This document shows, piece by piece, positions 18,427 to 29,417 of a DNA stretch of 64,000 nucleotides; position 1 is the stretch's first letter, and every line of letters starts with the position of its first letter. The position numbers and the translations under genes were made by a program. The DNA comes from Haematobacter genomosp. 1 (GTDB lineage Bacteria; Pseudomonadota; Alphaproteobacteria; Rhodobacterales; Rhodobacteraceae). Location of the stretch: assembly GCF_002196855.1 (NCBI RefSeq), contig NZ_NIPW01000004.1, positions 186,001-250,000 on the forward strand, given 5' to 3'. The notes beneath the pieces were generated by a model. It did no database searches and was not told the origin of the DNA. It worked only from the letters and a program-made list of their open reading frames with translations.

Positions 18427-19554
18427 TCAGACCTCGGCGTTGGCTTCCGCACGGCTCTTGCCAGCCACGTCCATCGCGAGCGTCGCCGCCATGAACTGAT
18501 CCAGATCCCCATCCAGAACGCCCTGCGTGTCCGAGGTTTCCACCCCTGTGCGCAGATCCTTCACCATCTGGTAGGGCTGCAGCACATAGGAACGGATCTG
18601 GTTGCCCCAACCGGCATCGCCCTTGTTTTCATGCGCAGCGTTGATGGCCGCGTTCCGCTTGTCGAGTTCGAGCTGATAGAGGCGCGCGCGAAGGGCGTTC
18701 ATCGCCGCTTCCCGGTTCTGGTGCTGCGACTTCATGGAGGAAGTCACGACGATATTGGTGGGCAGGTGGGTGATGCGCACGGCGGAATCGGTGGTGTTGA
18801 CGTGCTGGCCGCCCGCGCCGGAGGAACGATAGGTATCGATGCGGATATCACGGTCGGGGATGTCGATCTCGATATTCTCGTCCACGACCGGATAGACCCA
18901 GACGGAACTGAACGAGGTATGCCGCCGGGCGGCGGAGTCATAGGGCGAAATCCGCACGAGGCGATGCACGCCGGACTCGGACTTCAGCCAGCCATAGGCA
19001 TTGTGGCCGGAAATCCTGTAGGCGACGGAGCGGATGCCCGCCTCCTCCCCCGGCGTCTCGGCGATCATTTCGACGGTATAACCCTTCTTCTCCGCCCAGC
19101 GGACATACATCCGCGCGAGCATGGAGGCCCAGTCGCAGCTTTCCGTTCCGCCCGCCCCCGCGTTGATCTCAAGGAAGGTGTCGTTGCCGTCGGCTTCTCC
19201 GTCCAGCAGCGCCTCCAGCTCCTTCTCCGCCGCAGTCTCCTTCAGGGAGCGGAGCGCGGCTTCGGCTTCGCGCACGACCTCATCGTCGCCCTCGGCCTCA
19301 CCGAGTTCGATCAGTTCGACATTGTCGTTCAGATCGCGGTCGATGCTGTCGTAATTGGACACCGCGTCCAGCAGCGACTGCCGCTCCCGCATCAGCTTCT
19401 GCGCGCGCGCGGGATCGCCCCACAGCTCGGGATCCTCGATGATGGCGTTGAATTCTTCAAGCCGGTGCTTCGCGGTTTCGCCGTCCATGCGCTGCCACAG
19501 CAGCTTCAGGCTCTTGCGGATGCTCTCGACAAGGTTCTGGGCCTCAGCGCGCAT
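18427..19554 (-). CDS. prfB: Peptide chain release factor 2
   Basis: Releases polypeptides at UGA and UAA. The 375 residues contain the GGQ motif in [14 protein letters not shown]. The codon-recognition tripeptide region reads SPYDS where E. coli RF2 has SPF, a conservative Phe-to-Tyr change. The whole gene is in one frame, so there is no sign of the programmed +1 frameshift and in-frame UGA that autoregulate E. coli prfB. Start ATG 19554 follows AAGGAGG. It lies 74 bp downstream of the PBP1A gene on the same strand. Confidence 0.96.
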   Translation of the reverse strand: MRAEAQNLVESIRKSLKLLWQRMDGETAKHRLEEFNAIIEDPELWGDPARAQKLMRERQSLLDAVSNYDSIDRDLNDNVELIELGEAEGDDEVVREAEAALRSLKETAAEKELEALLDGEADGNDTFLEINAGAGGTESCDWASMLARMYVRWAEKKGYTVEMIAETPGEEAGIRSVAYRISGHNAYGWLKSESGVHRLVRISPYDSAARRHTSFSSVWVYPVVDENIEIDIPDRDIRIDTYRSSGAGGQHVNTTDSAVRITHLPTNIVVTSSMKSQHQNREAAMNALRARLYQLELDKRNAAINAAHENKGDAGWGNQIRSYVLQPYQMVKDLRTGVETSDTQGVLDGDLDQFMAATLAMDVAGKSRAEANAEV

Positions 19555-19628
19555 GGGTCTGCCTCCTTCGGATCAGGCCGGGGTGATACCCTCTTGCTCG
19601 GCTCAGGGCAAGCGGGCGCCAGCAGCGG

Positions 19629-22148
19629 TCAGTAAAGCCCGCCCGAGGACATGGTGCCGAAATCCGCCTTTTTCGGAATGACGCGAATCTCTCCCGTCGA
19701 GGTGCGGACCTGTGTGCCCTCATCCGTCTCGCCACGCCCGAAGAGCGGCAGGTTCTGACCCATGGCAAAGCCGCCGTCCACATAGACGCCGATCCCCATG
19801 CTCTCCGTCCCGTCGCGGAAGTATTCGGCGATCACGTTGTCGCCCGTCGCATCGGCAGGAAGCGGAGCACCGGAAAAGCGGTCGATCTTGACGAAATGCC
19901 CGCCCGGCGGCACCGCGAAATCAGAGCCGCCGAAACGTTTGACCGCCTCCTCCATGAACGCCTGGAACACCGGCACGCACAGCGTTCCGCCATAGGCGGA
20001 GGAGCCAAGCGTCCGTGGCTGGTCGTAGCCCATGTAACAGCCCGCCACGATGTTGGAGGTATAGCCGATGAACCACACGTCCTTTGCGTCGTTCGTCGTC
20101 CCCGTCTTGCCCGCCACGGGAACCCGCAGCCGCACGCCGGAGCCGGAGCCGCGCTGGATGACCCCCTGCAGCATCGACGTGACCTGATAGGCCGTCACCG
20201 GGTCCATCACCTGCTCATTGTGCGAGACGACGTTCGGGGCGACGCCGGGCGCAAGATAGGGGCTGTCGCAATCCGCACAATCGCGCTGGTCATGGCGGTA
20301 GATCGTCTTGCCGAACCGATCCTGCACACGGTCCACCAGCGTCGGTTCTACCCGCTCGCCCCCGTTGGCAAGCATCGCATAGGCGGAGATCATCTTGAAA
20401 AGCGTGGTCTCCTGCGCGCCGAGCGCGTTGGCCAGCAGGGGTTGCAGCGGGGCGTAGATGCCGAAGCGGTCGGCATATTCCGCAACCCGCGCCATGCCGA
20501 TCTCCTGCGCGAGCCGGACTGTCATCAGGTTGCGCGACTGTTCGATCCCCGTCCGCATGGGCGTCGGGCCATAGTATTTGTTGGACGAGTTCTTGGGCCG
20601 CCAGATGCCCTGCGGCGTGTTCACCTCGATGGGAGCGTCCACGATGATCGTGGCCGGGGTGTAGCCCTCGTCCAGCGCGGCGGCATAGACGAACGGCTTG
20701 AAGGAGGAGCCCGGCTGGCGCATCGCCTGCGTGGCGCGGTTGAAAACCGAATCCTGATAGGAGAAGCCGCCCTGCATGGCCAGCACGCGGCCCGTGCTCA
20801 CATCCATCGCCATGAAGGCGCCCTGCACCTCCGGCACCTGCCGGAGCGACCAGTCTCCGTTGCTTCCCTTGCGGACCAGAACCACGTCGCCCACATCGAC
20901 GAGATCGGCGGGCACCTTGGCCTTCTGAGCCAGCCTGCCGTTCGAGATGAGCTTCCGCGCCCATGTGACATCGCTGGCCGGAACCGTCCCGGTGCTCTCC
21001 TCACCCTGAATGCCGATGGTCGCGGCGGATTTGTCGAGCGAGAGCACCACCGCCGGATACCAGCCGTCGATGTCGCGCGGCACGTCGGTGGAGGCCAGCG
21101 CGGCGCGCCAGCTCTTCTCATCTCTCAGCGCCTCGGCGGGAAGGGTCTTGCCCGTGCCCCGCCAGACACCGCGGCTGCGGTCGAACTTCTCCAGCCCCTC
21201 GCGCAGCGACTCGGCGGCAAGATGCTGAAGCGGCGGGTCGATCGTCGCCCGGATGGCGAGACCGCCGCCGAAGAACTCCTGCGTCCCGAAGGTGGAGGAC
21301 AGCTGGCGGCGGATTTCGTCGGTGAAGTAGTCGCGGGGCGGCAGGCTCTCCCGGAACGCGGGATAGTCGCCGTTCTGCACGGACCTGAGCGGCTCCGCGA
21401 GAGCGGCGTCGCGGGTGGCCGCGTCGATATAGCCGTTCTGGAACATCTCCCGGATAACGTAATTCCGCCGCTGGGTCAGCCGTTCCTTCGCCCGGACAGG
21501 ATGGTAGGAGGACGGAGCCTGCGGCAGCGACGCGAGAAAAGCCGCCTCGTCCACCGAAAGCTGGCCCAGCGTCTTGTTGAAATAGGTCTGGGCGGCGGCG
21601 GCAACCCCATAGGCATTCTGGCCCAGGAAAATCTCGTTCAGGTAGAGTTCGAGGATCTTGTCCTTCGACAGCGTTTCCTCCAGCCGGGTGGCGAGGATCA
21701 GTTCCTTGATCTTCCGCTCCCCCGTCCGGTCGCCCGAGAGCAGGAAGTTCTTCATCACCTGCTGCGTGATGGTGGACGCCCCCCGCACGTTCTGGCCACG
21801 CGAGGCGATGGCCTGCCAGGCGGCGGCGACGATGCCCCGGGTGTCGAACCCGTGGTGATGGTAGAAGTTCTTGTCCTCGGCGGAGATGAACGCCTGCTTG
21901 ACGATATCCGGGATCTCGTCGATCGGGGCGAAGATGCGGCGCTCCTCGGCGAATTCGTCGATCATGCGGCCTTCGCCGGAATAGACACGGCTGATGGTCG
22001 GCGGCGTATACTGGGCAAGCTGCTCGTGGTTCGGCAGATCGCGGGAATAGCTCCAGAACACCCCCCCGATAAGGAGCGCACCAAAGACCAGCGCCAGCGT
22101 AATAAGACTGAACACCGTCCCGAAGAATGAGAATATCGCCCTGAGCAC
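19629..22148 (-). CDS. mrcA: Penicillin-binding protein 1A, transglycosylase/transpeptidase
   Basis: Bifunctional class A PBP that polymerises and cross-links peptidoglycan. The 839 residues comprise a short cytoplasmic tail, one N-terminal membrane helix (about residues 8-30), a GT51 domain with EDKNFYHHHGFD and RGASTITQQVMKN, an OB-like insert, and a transpeptidase domain with SSFK in PGSSFKPFVYAA and KTGTTN near the C-terminus. GTG 22148 is chosen because a GAGGG site precedes it and the hydrophobic segment then begins at once; the in-frame extension upstream is atypical. It follows the amidase gene by 118 bp. Confidence 0.96.
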   Translation of the reverse strand: MLRAIFSFFGTVFSLITLALVFGALLIGGVFWSYSRDLPNHEQLAQYTPPTISRVYSGEGRMIDEFAEERRIFAPIDEIPDIVKQAFISAEDKNFYHHHGFDTRGIVAAAWQAIASRGQNVRGASTITQQVMKNFLLSGDRTGERKIKELILATRLEETLSKDKILELYLNEIFLGQNAYGVAAAAQTYFNKTLGQLSVDEAAFLASLPQAPSSYHPVRAKERLTQRRNYVIREMFQNGYIDAATRDAALAEPLRSVQNGDYPAFRESLPPRDYFTDEIRRQLSSTFGTQEFFGGGLAIRATIDPPLQHLAAESLREGLEKFDRSRGVWRGTGKTLPAEALRDEKSWRAALASTDVPRDIDGWYPAVVLSLDKSAATIGIQGEESTGTVPASDVTWARKLISNGRLAQKAKVPADLVDVGDVVLVRKGSNGDWSLRQVPEVQGAFMAMDVSTGRVLAMQGGFSYQDSVFNRATQAMRQPGSSFKPFVYAAALDEGYTPATIIVDAPIEVNTPQGIWRPKNSSNKYYGPTPMRTGIEQSRNLMTVRLAQEIGMARVAEYADRFGIYAPLQPLLANALGAQETTLFKMISAYAMLANGGERVEPTLVDRVQDRFGKTIYRHDQRDCADCDSPYLAPGVAPNVVSHNEQVMDPVTAYQVTSMLQGVIQRGSGSGVRLRVPVAGKTGTTNDAKDVWFIGYTSNIVAGCYMGYDQPRTLGSSAYGGTLCVPVFQAFMEEAVKRFGGSDFAVPPGGHFVKIDRFSGAPLPADATGDNVIAEYFRDGTESMGIGVYVDGGFAMGQNLPLFGRGETDEGTQVRTSTGEIRVIPKKADFGTMSSGGLY

Positions 22149-22266
22149 TCGGTTCGTCCCTCGCTGCCTGAACGGGCTCTTATATGTCGCCGGGGCCCTG
22201 GGGTCAAAATAGCACAGGCCCCCAACCATGGCGACCGGGCGTCACTTTGCCGCGAGGGGGTCCGTG

Positions 22267-23445
22267 TCACCTGCGGCGAAGAACCGCCGCAACCGCATCA
22301 TCCTGCTGCCAGACCGCGAGCCCCGTGGCTATGGCCTCCGCCATCCGCGCCCGCCAATCCGCGTTGGCAATGCGCGCGAAATCGGCGGGATTGGAGAGAT
22401 AGCCCAATTCGATGAGCACCGAGGGCATGCTTGGCGATTTCAGCACGGAGAAGCCCGCCGCGCGCCGGGGCGTCTTGTAAAGCGGCCCCGCCCCCGACCC
22501 GATAGCGGCAACCAGCGCGTCGGCCAGATGCTCCGCCCGTGGCCCGGTATCGGTCCGCGCCAGATCGACCAGCACCCGCGCGATACGGTCGTCGTGGCCA
22601 TTCAGGTTCACCCCTGCGAGAATGTCCGTCCGGTCGTGCCGCTCCGCAAGCGCGGCCGAGGCCCGGTCTGAGGCCGCGCTTGAAAGGGTATATACGGTCG
22701 CACCGCTCGCCTGCCCCTCTGCCAGCGCATCGGCGTGAAGAGACAGGAACACATCCGCTCCTGCCGCATGGGCGCGGCTGATGCGTGTCTCCAGCGGCAC
22801 GAAGACATCTTCCTCTCGCGTGAGGCCGACGGTGAAACCCGCGGCCTCCAGCACCTCGCGAAGTTCCATCGCAAAGGCAAGCATAAGACGCGCCTCGTTC
22901 GTGCCGCCATGCTCCGCGCCGGGGTCAATGCCGCCGTGGCCCGGGTCCAGCATCACGTAGGCAGCGGCGGGGGCGCGGGGCAGCGGGGCGGTTTGCGTGG
23001 GCCCGACCGCATCCGGTCGCGCGGCGGCGGCAAAGACGTCCGCCCCCGCCGGTGAAAGGCGCAGCCGAAGCACCGGATCGGCAGGTGAAAGGACTGCCCC
23101 CGTCACCACCCGCGGACGATCGAGCGTGAGCACCAGCCGCGCCCATCCGTTCCCCGCCTTTTCCACCCGTGCATCCCGCAGCCCGCCCGCGATCAGCCCT
23201 TGCGGATCGAAGGCGGAGAGATCGGCATCGTTCAACTCCACGACCAGTCGGGGGGGATCGGCGCGCAGCGTGAGCCGATAAGGCACCGCCCTGTCCAGCG
23301 CCAGCGCCAGCCGCAGCTCCCACCACCCGGCCTGCGCATGGGACCGGCTCGCGTCGATACGGGCAGGCGCCGCTGCAACCGGGAGGGACGGCAGGCAAAA
23401 CAGGAACAACAGCGCGGCCAGCGCGCGGACGAGGGGGTGATGCAT
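22267..23445 (-). CDS. amiC: N-acetylmuramoyl-L-alanine amidase (Amidase_3)
   Basis: Cleaves the MurNAc-L-Ala bond of peptidoglycan in the periplasm. The 392 residues have a Sec signal peptide (cleavage after about residue 25), an AMIN domain (about 30-130) for septal targeting, and a zinc amidase domain with DPGHGGIDPGA, LSLHADA and the catalytic Glu in VLIELGYLSN. It is upstream of PBP1A on the same strand, so synthetic and lytic wall enzymes are probably co-transcribed. The symbol follows the AMIN plus Amidase_3 architecture; AmiA/B/C assignment is not certain. Confidence 0.93.
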   Translation of the reverse strand: MHHPLVRALAALLFLFCLPSLPVAAAPARIDASRSHAQAGWWELRLALALDRAVPYRLTLRADPPRLVVELNDADLSAFDPQGLIAGGLRDARVEKAGNGWARLVLTLDRPRVVTGAVLSPADPVLRLRLSPAGADVFAAAARPDAVGPTQTAPLPRAPAAAYVMLDPGHGGIDPGAEHGGTNEARLMLAFAMELREVLEAAGFTVGLTREEDVFVPLETRISRAHAAGADVFLSLHADALAEGQASGATVYTLSSAASDRASAALAERHDRTDILAGVNLNGHDDRIARVLVDLARTDTGPRAEHLADALVAAIGSGAGPLYKTPRRAAGFSVLKSPSMPSVLIELGYLSNPADFARIANADWRARMAEAIATGLAVWQQDDAVAAVLRRR

Positions 23446-23489
23446 ATGGCTCTCCGGGCGTCTCGCGCGCCCTCGACCCCGAGGCTAAC

Positions 23490-24659
23490 CTATCGCGCAA
23501 GCGTCGGAAATCCCTCTCTTTCCGCCATGAAAACCGTAAGGCGGCGCAGGCCCTCCCGAATATCCTCCGTGGCGCGGGCATAGGAAAACCGCAGCGTCTG
23601 CGCGCCGCGCACCGGATCGAAGTCCAGACCCGGCGTCACGGCGACGCCTGCCTTTTCCAGAATTTCGGCGGCAAAGGCCAGGCTGTCCGATGTCATCTCC
23701 GACACATCGGCATAGATGTAGAAGGCGCCGTCCGGCGGGGCGATCCGGGTGAACCCGGCCCTCGGCAATCCCTCCAGCAGCAGTCTCCGGTTCTCGGCAT
23801 AGACGGCGAGATTTCCGTCCAGTTCCGTCCGGCACCCGAGAGCGCCCAGAGCCGCCACCTGACTGGCGTGAGACGGGCAGATGAACATGTTCTGGGCCAG
23901 CCGCTCCACCAGCCGCACATGGTCCGGCGGAACCACCATCCAGCCAATCCGCCAACCGGTCATGGAGAAATATTTGGAGAAGGAGTTGATGACATAGACA
24001 TCATCCGAAATCTCCAGCGCGCTGACCGCCGGCGCTTCGTACTGGATCCCGTGATAGATCTCGTCGGAAATGAAGGCGGTGCCGGAGCGGGCGCAGATGT
24101 CTATCAGCTGCGCCAGCGAGTCGCGGTCCAGCATGGTGCCCGAAGGGTTGCCGGGCGAGGCCACGATCATCCCCGCCAGATCGCCTGCACGGCGGATATC
24201 CTCCGGCACCGGCTGATAGCGGTTTTCCAGCGCGGTCTGAACGCCCACAGGCTCCAGTGACAGCGCGCGGAGGATCTGACGGTATGAGGGGTAGCCGGGC
24301 TCCGTCACGCCGACGCGCTCCCCCGCATCGAAGAGCGCGGAGAAGGCCAGCAGGAACGCGCCCGAGGAGCCCGCCGTCACCACGACCCGCTCAGGGTCAA
24401 GCTCGATGCCGTACCAGTCATGATAAAGCCGCGCGATGCCCGCGCGGAGAGCCGGCAACCCCAGCGCCACCGTATATCCCAATGCGTCGCTCTCCAGCGC
24501 CCCACGCAGCGCATCCCTTGCGCCACGCGGGGCGGGCGTTCCCGGCTGGCCCACTTCCATGTGGATGATGTGGCGGCCCGCCGCTTCGGCCCGCCGCGCG
24601 GCTTCCATCACATCCATCACGATGAAGGGATCCACCTGTCCCCGCCTTGAACTCCGCAT
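23490..24659 (-). CDS. Class I/II pyridoxal-phosphate aminotransferase
   Basis: A 389-residue fold-type I aminotransferase. The PLP lysine lies in NSFSKYFSMTGWRIGW, with the arginine-containing GWRIGW typical of aspartate-aminotransferase-like enzymes. VASPGNPSGT and SDEIYHG are the other family motifs. Start ATG 24659 has TAAGGAGGGA upstream; an earlier in-frame ATG at 24725 has none. The amino-acid substrate cannot be read from sequence. It is divergent from the DsbA-like gene. Confidence 0.92.
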   Translation of the reverse strand: MRSSRRGQVDPFIVMDVMEAARRAEAAGRHIIHMEVGQPGTPAPRGARDALRGALESDALGYTVALGLPALRAGIARLYHDWYGIELDPERVVVTAGSSGAFLLAFSALFDAGERVGVTEPGYPSYRQILRALSLEPVGVQTALENRYQPVPEDIRRAGDLAGMIVASPGNPSGTMLDRDSLAQLIDICARSGTAFISDEIYHGIQYEAPAVSALEISDDVYVINSFSKYFSMTGWRIGWMVVPPDHVRLVERLAQNMFICPSHASQVAALGALGCRTELDGNLAVYAENRRLLLEGLPRAGFTRIAPPDGAFYIYADVSEMTSDSLAFAAEILEKAGVAVTPGLDFDPVRGAQTLRFSYARATEDIREGLRRLTVFMAEREGFPTLAR

Positions 24660-24787
24660 CGCTCCCTCCTTATGATGGCCGCATACCGACGGCGTCGTTG
24701 TCCGCCGCGGCATTGGGTGGGTCAAGGCCCGTTCCGCCGTGAAGAGAGCCGCCCGAGACCCTATTTCCGCTGTTCAAGGAACCCCAG

Positions 24788-25543
24788 ATGCCCCTGCCCC
24801 TTCGCCGCCTCGCGCTCGGTGCGCTGCTCGCCCTCGGAACCGCGATGCCGGCCGCCGCGTTCGACATCAAGTCAATGACGGCAGAGGAGAAGGCCGCCTT
24901 CGGCGCCGCCGTCCGTGACTATCTGATGGAGCACCCGGATGTGCTGATCGACATGTCGCAGGCGCTCGAATCCCAGCAATACGCCCAGCAGGCACAGGCG
25001 GATATCAAGATGCTGAAGGACAACCACGACGCAATCTACGACGACGGCTACTCCTGGGTCGGCGGCAATCCAGCGGGCGATGTCACTGTGGTCGAATTCA
25101 TGGACTACCGGTGCGGCTACTGCCGGAAAGCCAATCCAGAGGTGGAGGAACTGATCCGCGCCGATGGAAACATCCGTTTCATCCTGAAGGAATTTCCCAT
25201 TCTGGGCGAGGCGTCCCTCACCTCTTCCAAATTCGCGATCGCGGTCAAGAACCTCGGGGGGGATGCCGCCTACAAGACGGCGCATGACACCCTCATGGAG
25301 CTCAGGGGCGAGCCGACGGAAGCGACGCTGGCCGATCTTGCCAAGAAGCTTGGCCTCGATGCCGCCAAGGTAAAGGCCGAAATGGAGTCGCCGGAAGTGA
25401 CGGCCGTCATCCAGAAGAACCACGATCTGGCGGAAGCCCTGCAAATTCAGGGCACCCCGATGTTCGTGATCGGCGACACGCTCGTCCGCGGCTATGTTCC
25501 GATTGATGGAATGCGGAAGATCGTGGCTGACGCCCGCGGCTAA
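24788..25543 (+). CDS. DsbA-family thiol:disulfide interchange protein
   Basis: A periplasmic oxidoreductase of 251 residues with a Sec signal (cleavage after about residue 24), a helical N-terminal segment of about 70 residues, then a thioredoxin fold with active site Cys109-Gly-Tyr-Cys112 and the cis-Pro loop in IQGTPMFVIG. The extra N-terminal helices resemble ScsC/BdbD-type or Com1-like proteins, which may oligomerise and isomerise disulfides. The start ATG follows AAGGAACC. No dsbB partner is adjacent. Confidence 0.93.
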   Translation: MPLPLRRLALGALLALGTAMPAAAFDIKSMTAEEKAAFGAAVRDYLMEHPDVLIDMSQALESQQYAQQAQADIKMLKDNHDAIYDDGYSWVGGNPAGDVTVVEFMDYRCGYCRKANPEVEELIRADGNIRFILKEFPILGEASLTSSKFAIAVKNLGGDAAYKTAHDTLMELRGEPTEATLADLAKKLGLDAAKVKAEMESPEVTAVIQKNHDLAEALQIQGTPMFVIGDTLVRGYVPIDGMRKIVADARG

Positions 25544-25594
25544 GCTCTCGCGATGGCCGTGGTTCGGGCAAGAGCGCCGAGCCGCGGCAGGCGG

Positions 25595-26737
25595 CTATTC
25601 CGCGGCAGTGGCCGTGACAGCTTCCTCATCCTCACGCGCTCTGATCTCTTCTGCGCGCTGCTCCACAAGTCCGACGATATGGTCCACCATTTCATCGTTC
25701 GACATGCGGTGGGATTGCTTGCCCGCCATATAGACCATGCCGTTTCCGGCCCCACCCCCGGTAAAACCGATGTCGGTCATCAGCGCCTCACCCGGACCAT
25801 TGACGACACAGCCGATGATGGAGAGCGACATGGAGGTGGTCACGTGGGCCAGCCGCTCCTCCAGCTTCGCTACGGTTTCGATCACGTTGAATCCCTGACG
25901 CGCACATGAAGGGCACGAGATGATCGTGACGCCCCGGTGGCGCAGCCCCAGCGATTTCAGGATGTCGTAACCGACCTTCACCTCCTCGACCGGATCGGCG
26001 GAGAGCGACACCCGGATCGTATCGCCGATCCCCATCCAGAGCAGGTTTCCCAACCCGATCGCGGATTTGATCGTACCGGACATCAGCCCGCCCGCTTCGG
26101 TAATGCCGAGGTGGATCGGGCAATCCGTCACCTCACCGATTGCCTGATAGGCGGCGGCGGCAAGGAACACGTCCGACGCCTTCACCGAGATCTTGAATTC
26201 GTGGAAGTCGTTGTCCTGAAGAAGCTTGATGTGATCCATGCCGGATTCGACCATCGCATCCGGGCACGGCTCGCCGTATTTCTCCAGCAGATGCCGCTCG
26301 AGCGAGCCGGCGTTCACACCGATGCGAATGGAGCACCCATGATCGCGGGCCGCCCGCACCACCTCCCGCACCCGCTCGGCCGAACCGATATTGCCGGGAT
26401 TGATGCGCAGACAGGCGGCCCCCGCCTCCGCCGCTTCGATGGCACGCTTGTAGTGGAAATGGATGTCCGCAACGATCGGCACCGGGCTTTCACGCACAAT
26501 GTCCCGCAGCGCCGCGGTCGACTCGGCATCCGGGGTGGAGACGCGCACGATGTCCGCACCCACGGCGGCAGCACGGTTGATCTGGTCGAGCGTTCCGGCG
26601 ACATCGGTCGTCAGCGTATTCGTCATTGTCTGCACCGAGATCGGTGCATCCCCTCCGACGAGGACGGAGCCCACGCGGATCTGGCGTGATTTGCGGCGGT
26701 AGATGTTGCGCCAGGGGCGCACATGGTTGAGCGACAT
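25595..26737 (-). CDS. ispG: 4-hydroxy-3-methylbut-2-enyl-diphosphate synthase
   Basis: Converts MEcPP to HMBPP in the MEP isoprenoid pathway using a [4Fe-4S] cluster. The 380 residues end in a cluster-binding domain with CPSC in [11 protein letters not shown] and a third Cys in [13 protein letters not shown]. The N-terminal TIM barrel contains [21 protein letters not shown] 26737 is preceded by GAGAGGAGAG. It follows rodZ with a 50-bp gap, a common arrangement in this order. Confidence 0.97.
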   Translation of the reverse strand: MSLNHVRPWRNIYRRKSRQIRVGSVLVGGDAPISVQTMTNTLTTDVAGTLDQINRAAAVGADIVRVSTPDAESTAALRDIVRESPVPIVADIHFHYKRAIEAAEAGAACLRINPGNIGSAERVREVVRAARDHGCSIRIGVNAGSLERHLLEKYGEPCPDAMVESGMDHIKLLQDNDFHEFKISVKASDVFLAAAAYQAIGEVTDCPIHLGITEAGGLMSGTIKSAIGLGNLLWMGIGDTIRVSLSADPVEEVKVGYDILKSLGLRHRGVTIISCPSCARQGFNVIETVAKLEERLAHVTTSMSLSIIGCVVNGPGEALMTDIGFTGGGAGNGMVYMAGKQSHRMSNDEMVDHIVGLVEQRAEEIRAREDEEAVTATAAE

Positions 26738-26787
26738 TCTGCTCTCCTCTCGCACCCCTAGATAGCTGCACCAGGATGGGTCGGCAA

Positions 26788-27984
26788 CTACTCGGTCGCC
26801 TCCGCCATGGCGACGACCTTCGCAAGCGCGGGATCCTTTGCAAGATCGGCCACCTGGAAGCTGGTTTTCAACGCATCGGGAGAGAGCTTCACATTCTTGA
26901 CAACCTGCGCGCCGGGGGCGGCAGGTCCATAAGTCTCACCGTTCACCGCGAAATAGACGGCCCCGGAATTGCCGGCACGGAGCGTCGCCGGTTCTTCGCT
27001 TTGGGGAAGCGGGAAGCGTTCGCCTGCGTCCAGTATCTTCTCAAGGATGATCGTGCCATTCGACGCCTGCACGCGAACCCAAGCCGGACGTACGGCAATG
27101 ATCGCCACCTCCGGCGCTGCTGCGGCAACGACCTGCGGCAAGGCGACTTCGGGCATTTGCATCGGGATGGGCAAGGGGAGCGCGGCTTCCGCAAGTTCCA
27201 CGGGAGCGCTGTGCGCAAGAATGCCGGTGGTCGCGGGATCGATGGCGGCAATCGGCCCGTCCCGGCTTTCGATAACCGGAACGTCCAGCGCCTGCGGACG
27301 GTAGAGCCGGTCGAAGGCTTCGGGCGATGGCCGCACCGGATCAAGCACGGCGGAATCGGCCGTCACCAGCGGCTCAACGCCCGCCAGCGGGTCAAGCTCC
27401 GCCGTCACACCGGGCGACTGGTCCACCGGAGAAAGCTGCACGCGCTGGATCTGTTGGAGCACGGACCAGCCACCATACCCCAACCCGGCGATGAGCCCGA
27501 CCAGCACCAGAACGGAGCCGATCGCCCGCGGTTCGACATGGCTGAAAACGCTCTGCTTGCGCGGCAGGAATTTGGGGTTCGGATCGGCCAGCGGATCGCG
27601 ATATTCCTTGCGAGCCTTCCGCAGGGGAAGCGGGGCCGGGCCGCGGAGGCTCGACGCTTCCGCAGACATGCCATGCGCCACGGTGAAGTTCGCCTCGGTG
27701 CAGAATCGCTGAAAGGTCTGATCCGGGTCCATTCCCAGATAGCGCGCATAGGAACGGACGTATCCGGCGATGAAGCTCGGCGCCTCGAACGCGGATGCGT
27801 CTGTATTCTCTATTGCCGCGATATATGTCGCCTTGATCCGCAATTCACGTTGGACATCCAACAGCGATTTGCCCAGCGTCGCGCGCTCTCCGCGCATGAT
27901 GTCGCCGAGCTTCAGATCGAAGTCGTCAAAACCCTTGGGTCTGCCCACGTCCCCCACCGGGAGTGAAGACCTCCGCCCGATCAT
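26788..27984 (-). CDS. rodZ: RodZ-like helix-turn-helix membrane protein
   Basis: A cell-shape protein that links MreB to the periplasm. The 398 residues comprise a cytoplasmic HTH_25 domain (about 25-95; [30 protein letters not shown]), one membrane helix at about residues 152-172, a long Ala/Pro-rich periplasmic linker, and a C-terminal DUF4115 domain ([17 protein letters not shown]). The order and sizes fit RodZ. It is upstream of ispG. The assignment rests on architecture, not on a measured MreB interaction. Confidence 0.88.
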   Translation of the reverse strand: MIGRRSSLPVGDVGRPKGFDDFDLKLGDIMRGERATLGKSLLDVQRELRIKATYIAAIENTDASAFEAPSFIAGYVRSYARYLGMDPDQTFQRFCTEANFTVAHGMSAEASSLRGPAPLPLRKARKEYRDPLADPNPKFLPRKQSVFSHVEPRAIGSVLVLVGLIAGLGYGGWSVLQQIQRVQLSPVDQSPGVTAELDPLAGVEPLVTADSAVLDPVRPSPEAFDRLYRPQALDVPVIESRDGPIAAIDPATTGILAHSAPVELAEAALPLPIPMQMPEVALPQVVAAAAPEVAIIAVRPAWVRVQASNGTIILEKILDAGERFPLPQSEEPATLRAGNSGAVYFAVNGETYGPAAPGAQVVKNVKLSPDALKTSFQVADLAKDPALAKVVAMAEATE

Positions 27985-28104
27985 GCGCTCTGCCCCATGC
28001 CCTAAAACCTGCTGCCCCAGGTCGATTCGCCTCGCACAGGATGACTTCGACCTTTTGATTATCTCTTAACACAGGACAAGGGGTTTTGCATTAAGGGAAC
28101 ATCT

Positions 28105-29328
28105 TCAGGCAGAAAGTTCGGCGCGATTCAGCGCGCAATGGGACCAGAGCGCATCCATCGCACGAACAAGCTGATCCATATCCGCCGCGGAATGGACCGG
28201 GGATGGCGTGAAGCGCAGCCGCTCCGTCCCGCGTGGAACGGTGGGGAAGTTGATTGGCTGAACGTAAATGCCGAAATCCTCCAGCAGATGATCCGACAGC
28301 ATCTTGCAGTGCCGCGGATCGCCGACCAGCACCGGCACGATGTGGGAGCCGTTGTCCATCACCGGCATGCCCAGCCCGCGCAGGCGCAGCTTCAGCGCCG
28401 CCGCTTTCGCCTGATGGAGATCGCGCCGTGCCTGATCGCCCTTCAGGTGCCGCACGGAAGCCGCGGCCCCCGCCGCGACGACGGGGGGCAGCGAAGTGGT
28501 GAAGATGAACCCCGGCGCATAGGACCGCACCGCGTCGGCCATCTTCGCAGAGGTCGCGATATACCCGCCAAAGACGCCGAAAGCCTTGCCGAGAGTGCCG
28601 TTGATGATGTCGATCCGATGCGCGAGCCCGTCACGCTCCGTCACGCCGCCGCCGCGCCGGCCATACATGCCGACGGCATGGACCTCATCGATATAGGTCA
28701 GCGCGCCGAATTCCTCCGCCAGATCACAGATCCCGCCGATAGGACCGAAGTCGCCATCCATCGAATAGACGGATTCAAAGGCGATCAGGACGGGCCGCCC
28801 CTTCTCGACCTTCTCCAGCAACGCACGCAGATGGGCCAGATCATTATGACGGAACACGTGACGCTCGCACCGGGCATTGCGGATGCCCTGGATCATGGAG
28901 GCATGGTTCAGCTCGTCCGACAGGATGACCAGGCCCGGAAACAGCGTGGAAAGCGTGGAAAGCGTCGTGTCGTTGGCCACATAGGCGGAGGAGAATACCA
29001 GCGCCGCTTCCTTGCCGTGCAGATCGGCAAGCTCGGCTTCCAGCATCCGGTGATAGACCGTGGATCCCGAGATGTTGCGTGTGCCGCCCGAACCCGCCCC
29101 GGTCTCCTCAAGCGCCGCATGCATCGCATCCAGCACGGCGGGATGTTCCCCCATGCCGAGGTAGTCGTTGCCGCACCAGACGGTGATATCCTTCTTCGAC
29201 CCGTCAGGCCGCGTCCAGACCGCTTTCGGGAACTGACCCTTCCGACGCTCGATGTCGATGAAGGTCCGGTAGCGGCCTTCGGTGTGCAGATGGCCGAGGG
29301 CTTCGTCGAGGGCCAGTTCGTAATTCAT
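28105..29328 (-). CDS. hemA: 5-aminolevulinate synthase
   Basis: Condenses glycine and succinyl-CoA to 5-aminolevulinate, the first step of tetrapyrrole synthesis by the C4 pathway. The 407 residues match Rhodobacter HemA in length, and the PLP lysine falls at Lys248 (NGTLGKAFG), the position known in Rhodobacter. ATG 29328 follows GGGAG. A plausible sigma70 promoter and a leader hairpin lie upstream, so regulation at or after transcription is possible. The co-oriented secreted-protein gene ends 160 bp before it. Confidence 0.97.
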   Translation of the reverse strand: MNYELALDEALGHLHTEGRYRTFIDIERRKGQFPKAVWTRPDGSKKDITVWCGNDYLGMGEHPAVLDAMHAALEETGAGSGGTRNISGSTVYHRMLEAELADLHGKEAALVFSSAYVANDTTLSTLSTLFPGLVILSDELNHASMIQGIRNARCERHVFRHNDLAHLRALLEKVEKGRPVLIAFESVYSMDGDFGPIGGICDLAEEFGALTYIDEVHAVGMYGRRGGGVTERDGLAHRIDIINGTLGKAFGVFGGYIATSAKMADAVRSYAPGFIFTTSLPPVVAAGAAASVRHLKGDQARRDLHQAKAAALKLRLRGLGMPVMDNGSHIVPVLVGDPRHCKMLSDHLLEDFGIYVQPINFPTVPRGTERLRFTPSPVHSAADMDQLVRAMDALWSHCALNRAELSA

Positions 29329-29357
29329 CCGTCGCTCCCTGGCGGCTTGCTTGGGCA

Positions 29358-29375
29358 GGGCGGCCGGGGCCGCCC
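29358..29375. promoter_or_regulatory. Hairpin in the hemA leader
   Basis: Perfect inverted repeat GGGCGGCC / GGCCGCCC with a two-base centre, 30 bp upstream of the hemA ATG and within the transcript expected from the promoter at 29418-29446. It could slow ribosome loading or transcription. On the plus strand it is followed by a T-rich stretch, but no plus-strand gene ends there. Confidence 0.45.
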
Positions 29376-29417
29376 GTCTCTTTCTCAGAACGATCCGGGT
29401 GCGCCGGACCGTCTTCC

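Noticed and set aside
19896-22130. 744-residue plus-strand open frame over PBP1A
   Set aside because: Antisense to an unmistakable PBP1A; rich in Arg and Gly from reversed codons and without motifs.
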